DNA of 64,000 nt from Stutzerimonas stutzeri (GTDB lineage Bacteria; Pseudomonadota; Gammaproteobacteria; Pseudomonadales; Pseudomonadaceae): contig NZ_PPXG01000004.1 of NCBI RefSeq assembly GCF_002909485.1, forward strand, positions 372,001-436,000. The letters run 5' to 3'. Below, piece by piece: positions 45,163 through 54,278 of the stretch. A program made the translations under genes and the position numbers. The first letter of the stretch is position 1, and each line of letters opens with the position of its first letter. The notes beneath the pieces are model-generated. The model saw nothing but the letters and a program-made list of their open reading frames with translations, was not told where the DNA came from and did no database searches.

Positions 45163-46023
45163 TCAGAGCGGGTAATACCAGCGCGACCAGTCGTACTCAT
45201 CTCGGGCGACGTCGCGCAGGAGCTCCACCGCCTTGAGCAGCGCCGGTGACTCGCTGGCACGGGCATGCACCAGATATACGGGGTAGCTGAATTCCGGTGC
45301 GTTCTCGACCCGTTTGAGCAAGCCTTCGTCCAGATAGCGCTGCACCACCCGGGTACGGAAATACCCGCGTCCGCCACACTGCAGCAGATATTGCAGAGCC
45401 AACGGCCCGAGACTGAAGGTGAGCGCCGCACGGGTATGCTCGGGCAGAGCCTGATCGTGTTGCCGGCGAAACGTCGGTCCCCAGTCGATATAGAGGTAGG
45501 GCGACGGTTCCCGTACGTGTGCTACCTGAATCAGCTTTTCTTCCAGCAACTGTTCTACCTGCAGGCCAGGGCGGTACTCCGGCTGATGGACCAAGGCCGC
45601 ATCCAGCGCGCCCAATTCGAGCTTGTGCTGCAGCTCGCTATCGCTGGCCACCTCACTGCGCAGGGCGTGACCGGGCAGCGCCTGACGCAGCCGTTGCACC
45701 CAGGCCAGCATCAGCGGATTGCACAGGCTCACCTCGGCGCCGAGCGTGAGCAGCTCGCCGTAGCCGCGTGGCAGCGGGAGATCGCGCCGTGCAGCTTCCC
45801 AAGTCTGCACCAGCTGCCGCGCATAGGAGGCAAAGCGTTCGCCATCGGCCGTCAGGCGAGCACCTGCACGGTTGCGCACGAACAGTCGGCAGCTCAGCTG
45901 GCTTTCCAGGTTATGGATGCGCGCGGTGACGGCTGTCTGGGTGATATGCAGGCGTTCGGCGGTGGCGATGAAGCTGCCGCTGCGAATGATCTCGAGAAAG
46001 GTGCGGGCGAGATCGATGTCCAT
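45163..46023 (-). CDS. LysR-family transcriptional regulator
   Basis: A 286-residue regulator. The N-terminal winged HTH reads LARTFLEIIRSGSFIATAERLHITQTAVTARI (about 5-36), the standard LysR pattern; a LysR substrate-binding domain follows (about 90-280). The HTH is well conserved, while the ligand domain gives no clue to the effector. It lies downstream of nirN on the same strand (104 bases) and is convergent with the HPP-CBS gene (nine bases between stops). Its target is unknown. Confidence 0.9.
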   Translation of the reverse strand: MDIDLARTFLEIIRSGSFIATAERLHITQTAVTARIHNLESQLSCRLFVRNRAGARLTADGERFASYARQLVQTWEAARRDLPLPRGYGELLTLGAEVSLCNPLMLAWVQRLRQALPGHALRSEVASDSELQHKLELGALDAALVHQPEYRPGLQVEQLLEEKLIQVAHVREPSPYLYIDWGPTFRRQHDQALPEHTRAALTFSLGPLALQYLLQCGGRGYFRTRVVQRYLDEGLLKRVENAPEFSYPVYLVHARASESPALLKAVELLRDVARDEYDWSRWYYPL

Positions 46024-46127
46024 GGTCGGCCTTTCAAGTGCAAGAAATTTGATAGGAACGACGAGTGTAAGCAGTTGTTGCGCGGTTAGGTCGCCTGTGT
46101 TGCGCGATAGGCGACCCGAATGACGCG

Positions 46128-47651
46128 TTAGTGCGATGTGCCTTCGGCAAAATCGATCTTGTTGCCGACATTGTATTTGCCGGAGGGCTTGTTCATCGGG
46201 ATGCGCTTGACCTCCTCCAGGGTCTTGGCGTCATAGATGATCAGGGCGCCCTCGGTGTCCCAGACGCTGAGCAGGGCGTAGCGGCCGTCATTGGTGAACT
46301 CGACGTGAGCGGCATTCTTGCCCGGCATCGGGCGCAGGGTGTGGGCGACCTCCAGGGTCTGCTTGTCGATCAGGTGCACGGCGTCGTTGTTCGGCCCGAA
46401 GAACACGTCGGTCCAGGCATAGGGCGAGTTGGCCTGGCTGCGCATGAAGAAGCCCGGACCTTCGGTGGGTATCTCTTTGATCAGCTTCCAGGTTTCCAAG
46501 TCCAGCACCGAGATCAGCCCCTTGCTGACGTTGGGCGTGGCGAATACCCACTTGCCGTCGCGCTTCCAGTAGATGCCTGAGCCCAGGTGCGGCATGCCCG
46601 GCAGCGGGATGTCGGTTACGGCCTTGCCGGTGTCCAGGTCGATCACCTGGCCGCCGTGGGCCTTGCGCGAGGTGGCCAGCAGGTAGCGATAGTCAGGGGT
46701 GAAGGAGAAGTCGTCGAGATAGTCGGCGGCCTTGATCCGCCGCGGTTCGAAAGTCGGCTCGCCGGCATAGGAAAGCTCCCAGGCCTCCTGTACGTCCTTC
46801 AGCGCGACCACGAAGCTGTCGCGTGGCGGCGCGGTATACACGGCGCTGACCCTTGACGGCGTGCCGTCCTGGCCCACCGTCGGGATGTGCTTGATCAGCG
46901 ACAGGTCGCGGGCATCGAGAAGCACCAGATTGCCCGGCAGGTAGTTGCCTACCAGAACCCAGCGGCCATCGTTGCTTACGGCCAGGTTGCGGGTGTTCAG
47001 GCCGGCACGGACCTCGGCGATCATGCTTAGGTTGTGCAGGTCGTAGACGCTGATCCAGCCGTCGCGGGAGGCGAAGTAGACGAAGCGGCCGTCCGGCGAG
47101 AACTTCGGCCCGCCGTGCAGGGCGAAGTGCGACTGGAAGTTGGCCAGTTCCTCGAAGCGATCGCCGTCCAGCACCCGCACATGGTGATTGCCGGCTTCCA
47201 CCACGACGAACAGGTTGCGCGGGTCGGCACCGTGCTGCGGCGTAGTCGGCAGCGTAGCGACGTCCTTGAGGATGCGGTGACTGGCGCGGATGTCGGCGTC
47301 GCTCCAGGTCGGCGGTACGGCAGCGGGCTGATAGAGATAGTCCACCAGGCCGGTGATCTGCGCGTCGTTCAGTACGTGGGAATAGGCGGCCATCTGGCTT
47401 GCTGGACGGCCGTCGCGAATTACCGAATGTGCTTCTGCCGGCTTGATGCGGCTGAGGCTTTCCGGCAACAGCGCAGGGCCGGCGCCGCCGAGGCGGTTGA
47501 CGCCGTGACAGCTCTGGCAGTGCTGCTCGTAGAGTGCCTGACTGTCGGCTGGTTGAGTGGCCGCGGCGGCCCGCGGTATGGCCAGGTCGAGGGCGACGAG
47601 GGTGGCCGCTGGCAGTGCAGCTGCCAGCAGCAGGGCGGGTATCAGTTGCAT
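46128..47651 (-). CDS. nirN: NirN, heme d1 side-chain dehydrogenase
   Basis: A 507-residue periplasmic paralogue of cytochrome cd1. It has a signal peptide, one heme c site CQSCH (Cys45, Cys48, His49) and an eight-bladed propeller that binds heme d1. In heme d1 synthesis NirN oxidises dihydro-heme d1 to d1 before transfer to NirS. The closest neighbours in sequence are NirS and NirF in this same cluster. The gene overlaps the 3' end of nirE by ten bases; it is the third gene of nirJ-nirE-nirN. Confidence 0.93.
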   Translation of the reverse strand: MQLIPALLLAAALPAATLVALDLAIPRAAAATQPADSQALYEQHCQSCHGVNRLGGAGPALLPESLSRIKPAEAHSVIRDGRPASQMAAYSHVLNDAQITGLVDYLYQPAAVPPTWSDADIRASHRILKDVATLPTTPQHGADPRNLFVVVEAGNHHVRVLDGDRFEELANFQSHFALHGGPKFSPDGRFVYFASRDGWISVYDLHNLSMIAEVRAGLNTRNLAVSNDGRWVLVGNYLPGNLVLLDARDLSLIKHIPTVGQDGTPSRVSAVYTAPPRDSFVVALKDVQEAWELSYAGEPTFEPRRIKAADYLDDFSFTPDYRYLLATSRKAHGGQVIDLDTGKAVTDIPLPGMPHLGSGIYWKRDGKWVFATPNVSKGLISVLDLETWKLIKEIPTEGPGFFMRSQANSPYAWTDVFFGPNNDAVHLIDKQTLEVAHTLRPMPGKNAAHVEFTNDGRYALLSVWDTEGALIIYDAKTLEEVKRIPMNKPSGKYNVGNKIDFAEGTSH

Positions 47652-48478
47652 AAGGCCTCCGCTTTCGGGGCTGGATCACCATGCAGGCGCGCCGGGTGCT
47701 CGACCTGGCGGTCCGCGAACAGGCTGACTACCCGGCCGATGACGGTCAGGGTAGGCGGGGTGAGGTGTTGCTCGTCGGCCATACTCGGCAGCTGACGCAG
47801 GGTGCAGCGCACTACTTGCTGATTCTCACGGGTGCCGTTGCCGATCAGCGCAGCGGGGGTATCCACCGGCAGCCCGGCGGAAATCAGGTTGCGTGAAATC
47901 TCGCTGAGGCTGGCCAGACCCATGTAGAACACCAGGGTCTGTCCGCCCTGCGCCAGGGCGTCCCATGGCAGGTGCAGCTCGCCGTTGGTCTGTAGGTGGC
48001 CGGTAATGAACTGGCAGGAGTGGGCCAGGTCGCGGTGCGTCAGCGGGATGCCGGCGTAGGCGCTGCAGCCGGCGGCAGCTGTGATGCCCGGGACCACCTG
48101 GCAATCGATGCCGCGCTGCAGCAGGAACTCCAGCTCTTCAGCGCCGCGGCCGAAAATGAATGGATCGCCCCCCTTCAGGCGCACCACGCGCAGGTTCTGT
48201 TGAGCCAGATCGGCCAGCAGCTGATTGATTTCCGGCTGCGGCAGGCTGTGATAGCCGCTGGTTTTGCCTACGTAATGGCGGGTGCAACTGGCCGGCAGCA
48301 GCGCCATCAGCCCGTCGCTGACCAGGCGGTCGTAGACCACCGCATCGGCCTGTTGCAGCAGGCTCCAGGCGCGCAGGGTCAGCAGGCCGGGGTCGCCCGG
48401 GCCGGCGCCGACCAAAGCGACTTCGCCCGGGGCGAACGTCGCGCTCAGCGAGGCGGGAAATGTGAGTGGCTGGTCCAT
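47642..48478 (-). CDS. nirE: NirE, uroporphyrinogen-III C-methyltransferase
   Basis: A 278-residue SUMT that transfers two methyl groups from SAM to uroporphyrinogen III, giving precorrin-2 for heme d1. Motifs are [18 protein letters not shown] (about 20-37), [15 protein letters not shown] (about 97-111) and [21 protein letters not shown] (about 129-149, as region). ATG 48478 follows CAGGAGC; the frame continues upstream into nirJ territory without meaning. It lies 67 bases after nirJ. Confidence 0.95.
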   Translation of the reverse strand: MDQPLTFPASLSATFAPGEVALVGAGPGDPGLLTLRAWSLLQQADAVVYDRLVSDGLMALLPASCTRHYVGKTSGYHSLPQPEINQLLADLAQQNLRVVRLKGGDPFIFGRGAEELEFLLQRGIDCQVVPGITAAAGCSAYAGIPLTHRDLAHSCQFITGHLQTNGELHLPWDALAQGGQTLVFYMGLASLSEISRNLISAGLPVDTPAALIGNGTRENQQVVRCTLRQLPSMADEQHLTPPTLTVIGRVVSLFADRQVEHPARLHGDPAPKAEALCN

Positions 48479-48545
48479 GCGGTGCTCCTGAATTCTCATC
48501 GGGCTTACGGAGTGCTTGCTGCGGCGCTTGATGGCCGCTTTTTGA

Positions 48546-49727
48546 TCAAATGGCGATGCTGGGTATGCACTGGGCTGTAGATCGGCCGATTTCCTCGTCG
48601 GAGAGGTAACAGCCTGGGTCTTCGGCCCACAGATCGCCCTGCGCCCAGGCGCGGGTGCGGGTGTTGCCGTTGCAGATCGCCAGCCAGCGGCACTCGGCAC
48701 AGCGGCCGCCGACCGCCCGCGGATGCTGGCGCAGCTCCTGCAGCAGCGGTACCGGCTCGTTCAGCCAGATATCGCTGAAACGCTGCCGGCGCACATTGCC
48801 GACGGTGTGTTGCCACCAATAGGTGTCGGGGTGAACGTCGCCAATGTTGTCGATGTTGGCGATGCCGTTGCCCGATGCGTTGCCGCCCCAGGCGCGCAGC
48901 ATTTCTTCCAAACGGTCACGATATTCGGGCAGGCGCTCCTCGACCCACTGCAGCAGGAGAACCGCATCGGCGTCATTGTTGCCACTGACGAAGTCGGTAT
49001 CGCGCCCGTGCTGTACGTCATCCCAGGCCTGATCGAACAGCTGGCGCATGGCATCACGGGTCATCTGGTGATGGGCGTCGGCCTTGCTGCTGCGTTTGCC
49101 GCGACCGCTGTAGTTGAGGTGCGAGAGGTAGAACTTCTGCACATCGTGTTCGCGCATCAGTGCCAGCAGGGCCGGCAGCTGTGGGTAGTTGTTCTGCGTC
49201 AGCGTGGTGCGCAGACCGACGCGAATGTCGCGCTGGCGGCACAGGTCGATGGCATGCATGGACGCTGCAAAGCTGCCCTTGAGCTGGCGCCATTCGTCGT
49301 GCACCGCTTCCAGCCCATCGATGCTGATGCCCACGTAATCGAACTGTGCCGCGGCGACGCGCTCGATGTTGCTCTCGTCGATCAGCGTGCCGTTGGTGGA
49401 CAGTGCGACGAAGAAGCCTTTTTCACGGGCGTAGTCGGCGAGCTGGAAAATGTCGGCTCGCAGCAGTGGCTCGCCACCTGAGAGGATCAGAACACGTACA
49501 CCGGCCTCGTACAGGTCGTCGATGACCTTGAGCGCTTCGGTGGTATCCAGCTCGTCGCGAAACTCGCTGTCGGCGGATGTGGCGTAGCAGTGCTTGCAAG
49601 TCAGGTTGCAGCGCCGTAGCAGGTTCCAGATCACCACGGGTGGGCGCTTGCCGCTGGCGCTGCGGGCACCGAGCACCGGTGTGGTGGGGCGGGCCAGGGC
49701 GCGCAGGTAATGGCTGATTCTCAACAT
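48546..49727 (-). CDS. nirJ: NirJ, radical SAM enzyme of heme d1 synthesis
   Basis: A 393-residue radical SAM protein that converts propionate side chains of the heme d1 precursor. The SAM-cluster motif CNLTCKHC (about 40-47) is followed by [11 protein letters not shown] (about 79-89), the GGEP motif. The C-terminal SPASM-like cysteines are seen in [16 protein letters not shown] (about 345-360) and CYL further on. It is the first gene of the nirJEN set on the minus strand; a candidate DNR box lies 97 bases upstream. Confidence 0.95.
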   Translation of the reverse strand: MLRISHYLRALARPTTPVLGARSASGKRPPVVIWNLLRRCNLTCKHCYATSADSEFRDELDTTEALKVIDDLYEAGVRVLILSGGEPLLRADIFQLADYAREKGFFVALSTNGTLIDESNIERVAAAQFDYVGISIDGLEAVHDEWRQLKGSFAASMHAIDLCRQRDIRVGLRTTLTQNNYPQLPALLALMREHDVQKFYLSHLNYSGRGKRSSKADAHHQMTRDAMRQLFDQAWDDVQHGRDTDFVSGNNDADAVLLLQWVEERLPEYRDRLEEMLRAWGGNASGNGIANIDNIGDVHPDTYWWQHTVGNVRRQRFSDIWLNEPVPLLQELRQHPRAVGGRCAECRWLAICNGNTRTRAWAQGDLWAEDPGCYLSDEEIGRSTAQCIPSIAI

Positions 49728-49823
49728 GGGGCGGCTCCGCTTCGGCAGCGTATCTCACCGGGCGCACCGTGTTGGGCGCCCGTTCCTTGAACAGCAGGAT
49801 CACTGAGCGGGGTAGGGCTGGCC

Positions 49824-49837
49824 TTGATCGGAAACAA
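49824..49837. promoter_or_regulatory. Candidate FNR/DNR box before nirJEN
   Basis: TTGATCGGAAACAA matches TTGAT-N4-ATCAA except one base in the right half. It is located in the 168-base gap between nirP and nirJ, 96 bases before the nirJ start, and could drive nirJEN apart from nirQOP. Confidence 0.6.
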
Positions 49838-49895
49838 TAAAAGTCGCGGGGGTGGCTGACCGATCCGTCAGCTTCTATCGACGGGGTACCGTCGG

Positions 49896-50144
49896 TCAGA
49901 GCAGCGTCAGCAGCACGCCGATCGCCATCAGCAACGGCCAGCCGAGCAACAGCAAGCGCCACGCGGGCGGGGCGTGGCGCAGTTCCATGAAACCGTCGGT
50001 GATCAGCCAGGCCTTGCCGAATGCGGCAAGCAGAACGCCTGCGGCCAATGCCAGCGTTGCACCGGCATTGCCCAGCAAAACTGTGGAAACCGACAGCACG
50101 GCCAGGCCGAGCCAGCAGCCCACCAGGATCTTGGAAGCAGACAT
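49896..50144 (-). CDS. nirP: NirP/NorF-like small membrane protein
   Basis: An 82-residue protein with three hydrophobic stretches (about 5-22, 27-44 and 62-81), of the cytochrome c oxidase subunit IV/NorF type. FGKAWLITDGFMELRHAP (about 43-60) is the most conserved loop. It is found with NirO/NorE next to NO reductase genes and supports NO reductase activity or assembly, but is not part of the core enzyme. It follows nirO by ten bases as the last gene of nirQOP. Confidence 0.88.
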   Translation of the reverse strand: MSASKILVGCWLGLAVLSVSTVLLGNAGATLALAAGVLLAAFGKAWLITDGFMELRHAPPAWRLLLLGWPLLMAIGVLLTLL

Positions 50145-50154
50145 GGCGACCTCG

Positions 50155-50742
50155 TCAATTCAGGACATAAACCAGCGGGAACAGCAGCACCCAGACCAGA
50201 TCCACCATGTGCCAGTAGAGCACCCCGGACTCCAGCCCGCTGTAGTCGTCCGGCCGGTAGGCGCCGCGACGGCAGCGTTCGGCCAGCCAAGCGAGAATCA
50301 CCATGCCCAACAGCACGTGCAGGAAATGAAAGCCGGTGAGAATCCAGTACAGGGTGAAGAAGGTGTTGTGTTCCATTCCCAGGCCGAGCCCAGCCAGATG
50401 GCTGTACTCGTTGAGCTTGAGCACCACGTAGACGCAGGACGATGCCAGTGCGGCGAGCAGCAGCAATGCCGCGCGTCCCTGTCGCGCCTGCCGAACCTGC
50501 TCCACGGCCAGTGCCGCAAACAGGCCGGAAGTCAGCAGGCTAAGCGTCAGCGCCAGCCCCATGGAGCTGTCCAGTGCCGCCCGGCTTTCGCTGAACTGCT
50601 CTGGATAGAGCATCTGCGCGACCGCGAACGCCAGGATCAGAATGGCGAAAACGGTCAGCTCGGCGAGAATGAAGAACCACATCGCCAGGTCGCCCGGCAG
50701 ATGCCGGGTCGGACGAGCGTTTGTATCAGCCGAAGTGGACAT
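50155..50742 (-). CDS. nirO: NirO/NorE, cytochrome c oxidase subunit III-like protein
   Basis: A 195-residue membrane protein with five helices, similar to subunit III of heme-copper oxidases. RHLPGDLAMWFFILAELTVFA (about 12-32 as region) is the NorE hallmark, and GFHFLHVLLGMVILAW (about 136-151) and YWHMVDLVWVLLFPLVY (about 175-191) are typical of subunit III. It supports NO reductase function. ATG 50742 keeps the conserved GDLAMWFF start and overlaps nirQ by 17 bases; a shorter 175-residue form from ATG 50682 is possible. Confidence 0.88.
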   Translation of the reverse strand: MSTSADTNARPTRHLPGDLAMWFFILAELTVFAILILAFAVAQMLYPEQFSESRAALDSSMGLALTLSLLTSGLFAALAVEQVRQARQGRAALLLLAALASSCVYVVLKLNEYSHLAGLGLGMEHNTFFTLYWILTGFHFLHVLLGMVILAWLAERCRRGAYRPDDYSGLESGVLYWHMVDLVWVLLFPLVYVLN

Positions 50743-51553
50743 CGACCACATCCATCAGCGCGGCGACAGTCTGCGGATCATCCGACAGCGGCTCGGCCAG
50801 GCAAGCCAGGCAGGCCTGACGTGGCGTCATGCCGGAGCGGATCATGCGTGCGGTGAAGATCAGCAGGCGGGTCGAGGCGACTTCTTCCAGATCGTGCTGC
50901 TCCAGCCGGCGCAGCGCCTGGCCGAGTTTGACCACCTGGGCGGCGAGCTCGTCGTCCACCTGCGCCTCGTTGACCACTATGCGTTGCTCCTCGGCCGCCG
51001 GCGGATAATCGAAGCGCATCGCCACGAAACGCTGGCGGGTGCTCGGCTTCATGCCCTTGAGCAGGTTCTGGTAACCGGGGTTGTAGGACACCACCAGCAT
51101 GAAGCCCGGCGGCGCCTTGAGCGCCTCGCCGGTGCGCTCGATGAACAGTTCGCGGCGATCATCGGCCAGCGGGTGCAGTACCACGGCGGTGTCCTGCCGT
51201 GCTTCCACTACCTCGTCCAGATAGCAGATGCCGCCCTCGCGCACCGCGCGGGTCAGCGGGCCGTCCTGCCACCAGGTGCCCTGTGCGCCGATCAGGTGTC
51301 GGCCGACCAAGTCGGCCGCAGACAGGTCGTCATGGCAGGCCACGGTGTACAGCGGCAGATTCAGGCGATGCGCCATGTGCTGTACGAAACGGGTCTTGCC
51401 GCAGCCGGTCGGGCCCTTGATCAGCACGGGCATGCCGTGCTGCCAGGCTTGCTGAAATAGCTGCTCTTCATTGCCCAGCGGCTGATAGAAGGGCGCGTCA
51501 GGCGTGCCGGCGGCAGTCGGGATTTCAATCGCATTCACAGGCAAGTACCTCAC
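50726..51553 (-). CDS. nirQ: NirQ/NorQ, MoxR-type AAA+ ATPase
   Basis: A 275-residue ATPase that, together with NorD, inserts the non-heme iron into NO reductase and supports nitrite reductase activity. Walker A is GPTGCGKTRF (about 47-56), Walker B is GGICYLDEVVEA (about 103-114), and sensor 1 follows in MLVVSYNPGYQN (about 147-158). GTG 51553 gives the known length; a second GTG at 51538 has a better ribosome site (GAGG nine bases before) and may be the true start. First gene of nirQOP, divergent from nirS, with its own DNR box. Confidence 0.94.
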   Translation of the reverse strand: MRYLPVNAIEIPTAAGTPDAPFYQPLGNEEQLFQQAWQHGMPVLIKGPTGCGKTRFVQHMAHRLNLPLYTVACHDDLSAADLVGRHLIGAQGTWWQDGPLTRAVREGGICYLDEVVEARQDTAVVLHPLADDRRELFIERTGEALKAPPGFMLVVSYNPGYQNLLKGMKPSTRQRFVAMRFDYPPAAEEQRIVVNEAQVDDELAAQVVKLGQALRRLEQHDLEEVASTRLLIFTARMIRSGMTPRQACLACLAEPLSDDPQTVAALMDVVDVHFG

Positions 51554-51626
51554 GGCAGCAGTTGGTTATTTCCATCGCCAAGCTACCGGCCCCGCTTTGC
51601 CCCCTCAAGCCATCCGCCGGCAAAGC

Positions 51627-51640
51627 TTGATTGCGATCAA
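51627..51640. promoter_or_regulatory. FNR/DNR box of nirQ
   Basis: TTGATTGCGATCAA is a perfect TTGAT-N4-ATCAA palindrome, 73 bases from the nirQ start, and probably serves the minus-strand nirQOP operon. Confidence 0.85.
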
Positions 51641-51739
51641 GTCCTGTACCGGATGCCTGCCAATCGAAGCCAATTCCAGACGTTTCGGCGTGTTGCGCCC
51701 GCGACAAGGCGTCACGTTCGGGGGGTGCCGGGGGCTCTC

Positions 51740-51753
51740 TTGATTGCCGTCAA
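51740..51753. promoter_or_regulatory. FNR/DNR box of nirS
   Basis: TTGATTGCCGTCAA matches the FNR consensus with one change in the right half, 117 bases before the nirS ATG. It is 99 bases from the nirQ box, so the two divergent operons have separate sites. Confidence 0.85.
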
Positions 51754-51870
51754 GCGCTTTCGGATTGCCGGTCTCATAGCATCCAAGTCGCAAAAAGAAG
51801 AAGTCCCCGGGAACTGCCACACCGCCGTAACTAGCAGGAGTCGCCATTGGCGCTCCCATAGGAGAGAAGG

Positions 51871-53553
51871 ATGAGCAATGTTGGTAAACCTATCCTGGCT
51901 GGCCTGATCGCCGGCCTTTCGTTGCTTGGTCTGGCCGTCGCCCAGGCTGCAGCCCCAGAGATGACCGCCGAAGAGAAGGAAGCGTCCAAGCAGATCTATT
52001 TCGAGCGCTGTGCCGGTTGCCACGGCGTTCTGCGAAAAGGAGCCACGGGCAAGAATCTAGAGCCGCATTGGAGCAAAACCGAAGCGGATGGCAAGAAGAC
52101 TGAGGGCGGTACCCTCAATCTGGGCACCAAGCGCCTGGAAAACATCATTGCCTATGGCACCGAAGGCGGGATGGTCAACTACGACGACATCCTGACCAAA
52201 GAAGAAATCAACATGATGGCGCGCTACATCCAGAACACCCCGGATGTGCCGCCAGAGTTCTCCTTGCAGGACATGAAGGACAGCTGGAAGCTCATCGTTC
52301 CGGTTGACCAGCGTCCGAAGAAGCAGCTGAACAAGGTCAACCTGAAGAATGTCTTCGCCATTACCCTGCGTGACGCAGGCAAGCTGGCGCTGGTAGACGG
52401 TGATACCCATACCATCTGGAAGGTGCTCGACACCGGCTACGCGGTACACATCTCGCGCCTGTCGGCTTCCGGCCGCTACGTCTATACCGTTGGCCGTGAT
52501 GGCCTGACCACCATCATCGACATGTGGTACGAAGAGCCGACCACCGTCGCCACCGTGCGTCTGGGTTCCGATGCCCGTTCCGTGGACACCTCCAAGTTCA
52601 AGGGCTACGAGGACAAGTACCTGATCGGTGGCACCTACTGGCCGCCGCAGTACTCGATCATGGACGGCGAGACGCTGGAGCCGATCAAGGTCGTTTCCAC
52701 CCGCGGTCAGACCGTCGACGGCGAGTACCATCCCGAGCCGCGCGTGGCGTCCATCGTCGCCTCGCACATCAAGCCGGAGTGGGTGGTCAACGTGAAGGAA
52801 ACCGGGCAGATCATCCTGGTTGACTACACCGACCTGAAGAACCTCAAGACCACCACGATCGAGTCGGCCAAGTTCCTTCATGACGGCGGCTGGGACTACT
52901 CCAAGCGCTACTTCATGGTCGCTGCCAACGCCTCCAACAAGGTTGCTGCAGTTGACACCAAGACCGGCAAGCTCGCCGCGCTGGTCGACACCGCGAAAAT
53001 CCCGCACCCGGGCCGCGGCGCCAACTTCATCCACCCGCAGTTCGGCCCGGTATGGACTACCGGTCACCTGGGTGACGACGTGGTGTCGCTGATCTCCACC
53101 GCTTCCGACGATCCGAAGTACGCCAAGTACAAGGAGCACAACTGGAAAGTGGTGCAGGAGCTGAAGATGCCGGGCGCCGGCAACCTGTTCGTCAAGACCC
53201 ATCCGAAGTCGAAGAACCTCTGGGCCGACGCGCCGATGAACCCTGAGCGGGAAGTCGCCGAGTCCGTCTACGTCTACGACCTGGCCGATCTGAGCAAGGA
53301 ACCCAAGCGTCTCGACGTCGCCAAGGACTCCGGGCTGCCGGAAAGCAAGGCGATCCGTCGCGCTACCCATCCCGAGTACAACGAGGCGGGTAACGAAGTA
53401 TGGATCTCCCTGTGGGGCGGCAAGACTGACCAATCCGCGATCGTGATCTACGACGACAAGACGCTGAAGTTGAAGAAGGTGATCACCGACCCGGCAATCG
53501 TCACGCCGACCGGCAAGTTCAACGTCTTCAACACCATGTACGACGTCTACTAA
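51871..53553 (+). CDS. nirS: Cytochrome cd1 nitrite reductase
   Basis: A 560-residue periplasmic enzyme that reduces nitrite to NO. The signal peptide ends near residue 27 (AQAAAPE). The N-terminal domain carries heme c at CAGCH (Cys47, Cys50, His51), and the C-terminal eight-bladed propeller binds heme d1, with DTGYAVHISRLSASGRYVY containing the proximal His (about 189). The sequence matches P. stutzeri NirS throughout, and no NirK is seen. GGAGAGAAGG precedes the ATG. It heads nirSTB; a hairpin separates it from nirT. Confidence 0.98.
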   Translation: MSNVGKPILAGLIAGLSLLGLAVAQAAAPEMTAEEKEASKQIYFERCAGCHGVLRKGATGKNLEPHWSKTEADGKKTEGGTLNLGTKRLENIIAYGTEGGMVNYDDILTKEEINMMARYIQNTPDVPPEFSLQDMKDSWKLIVPVDQRPKKQLNKVNLKNVFAITLRDAGKLALVDGDTHTIWKVLDTGYAVHISRLSASGRYVYTVGRDGLTTIIDMWYEEPTTVATVRLGSDARSVDTSKFKGYEDKYLIGGTYWPPQYSIMDGETLEPIKVVSTRGQTVDGEYHPEPRVASIVASHIKPEWVVNVKETGQIILVDYTDLKNLKTTTIESAKFLHDGGWDYSKRYFMVAANASNKVAAVDTKTGKLAALVDTAKIPHPGRGANFIHPQFGPVWTTGHLGDDVVSLISTASDDPKYAKYKEHNWKVVQELKMPGAGNLFVKTHPKSKNLWADAPMNPEREVAESVYVYDLADLSKEPKRLDVAKDSGLPESKAIRRATHPEYNEAGNEVWISLWGGKTDQSAIVIYDDKTLKLKKVITDPAIVTPTGKFNVFNTMYDVY

Positions 53554-53578
53554 CTCCGCCCGAGGATTGCCTGTTAAC

Positions 53579-53603
53579 ACCCACCGCGCCTGGCGTGGTG
53601 GGT
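53579..53603 (+). promoter_or_regulatory. Hairpin between nirS and nirT
   Basis: ACCCACCGCG (53579-53588) pairs with CGTGGTGGGT (53594-53603) with one G-T pair, around a five-base loop. It starts 26 bases after the nirS stop and has no T-run. It may protect the nirS mRNA 3' end and reduce read-through to nirTB. Confidence 0.75.
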
Positions 53604-53623
53604 CTGGCAAGGGAACTGATTCC

Positions 53624-54229
53624 ATGACAGATAAAGACGGCAACAAGCAACAAAAGGGCGGCATCCTTGCGCTACTTCGGCGGCCGAGCACGCGCTATTC
53701 GCTCGGCGGCATTTTGATAGTGGGCATTGTTGCCGGGATCGTCTTCTGGGGCGGCTTCAATACCGCGCTTGAGGCGACCAACACTGAAACCTTCTGCATC
53801 TCCTGTCACGAGATGGGCGACAACGTTTACCCCGAATACAAGGAAACCATCCACTACGCCAACCGTACCGGCGTGCGTGCTACCTGCCCGGACTGCCATG
53901 TGCCAAGGGACTGGACGCACAAGATGATACGCAAGGTGGAAGCCTCCAAGGAGCTATGGGGCAAGATCGTGGGCACCATCGATACGGCGGAGAAATTCGA
54001 AGCCAAGCGCCTGACGTTGGCTCGCCGCGAATGGGCGCGGATGCGCGCATCCGACTCACGTGAGTGCCGTAACTGCCACAGCCTGGAAAGCATGAGCTCC
54101 GACATGCAGAAGCAGCGCGCCCGCAAGCAGCATGAGATGGCGCGTGAAGACAACCTGACTTGCATCGCTTGCCACAAGGGCATCGCGCACCACCTGCCCG
54201 AAGGCATGACAGAAGAAGACGAAGATTGA
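53624..54229 (+). CDS. nirT: NirT, tetraheme c-type quinol dehydrogenase
   Basis: A 201-residue NapC/NirT-family protein anchored by one N-terminal helix (about 27-45). Four heme sites are seen: CISCH (about 62), CPDCH (about 88), CRNCH (about 148) and CIACH (about 181). It takes electrons from quinol and passes them to periplasmic cytochromes for NirS. ATG 53624 follows AGGGAAC; the frame upstream has no signal. The gene lies 70 bases after nirS. Confidence 0.95.
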   Translation: MTDKDGNKQQKGGILALLRRPSTRYSLGGILIVGIVAGIVFWGGFNTALEATNTETFCISCHEMGDNVYPEYKETIHYANRTGVRATCPDCHVPRDWTHKMIRKVEASKELWGKIVGTIDTAEKFEAKRLTLARREWARMRASDSRECRNCHSLESMSSDMQKQRARKQHEMAREDNLTCIACHKGIAHHLPEGMTEEDED

Positions 54230-54278
54230 TCAAGCGGTCCTGGCGGGCCAGCCAACCATCGATGATGAGGAACCGACT

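Noticed and set aside
52057-53691. 544-residue minus-strand frame opposite nirS
   Set aside because: Antisense shadow of nirS, which matches a known enzyme over its full length.
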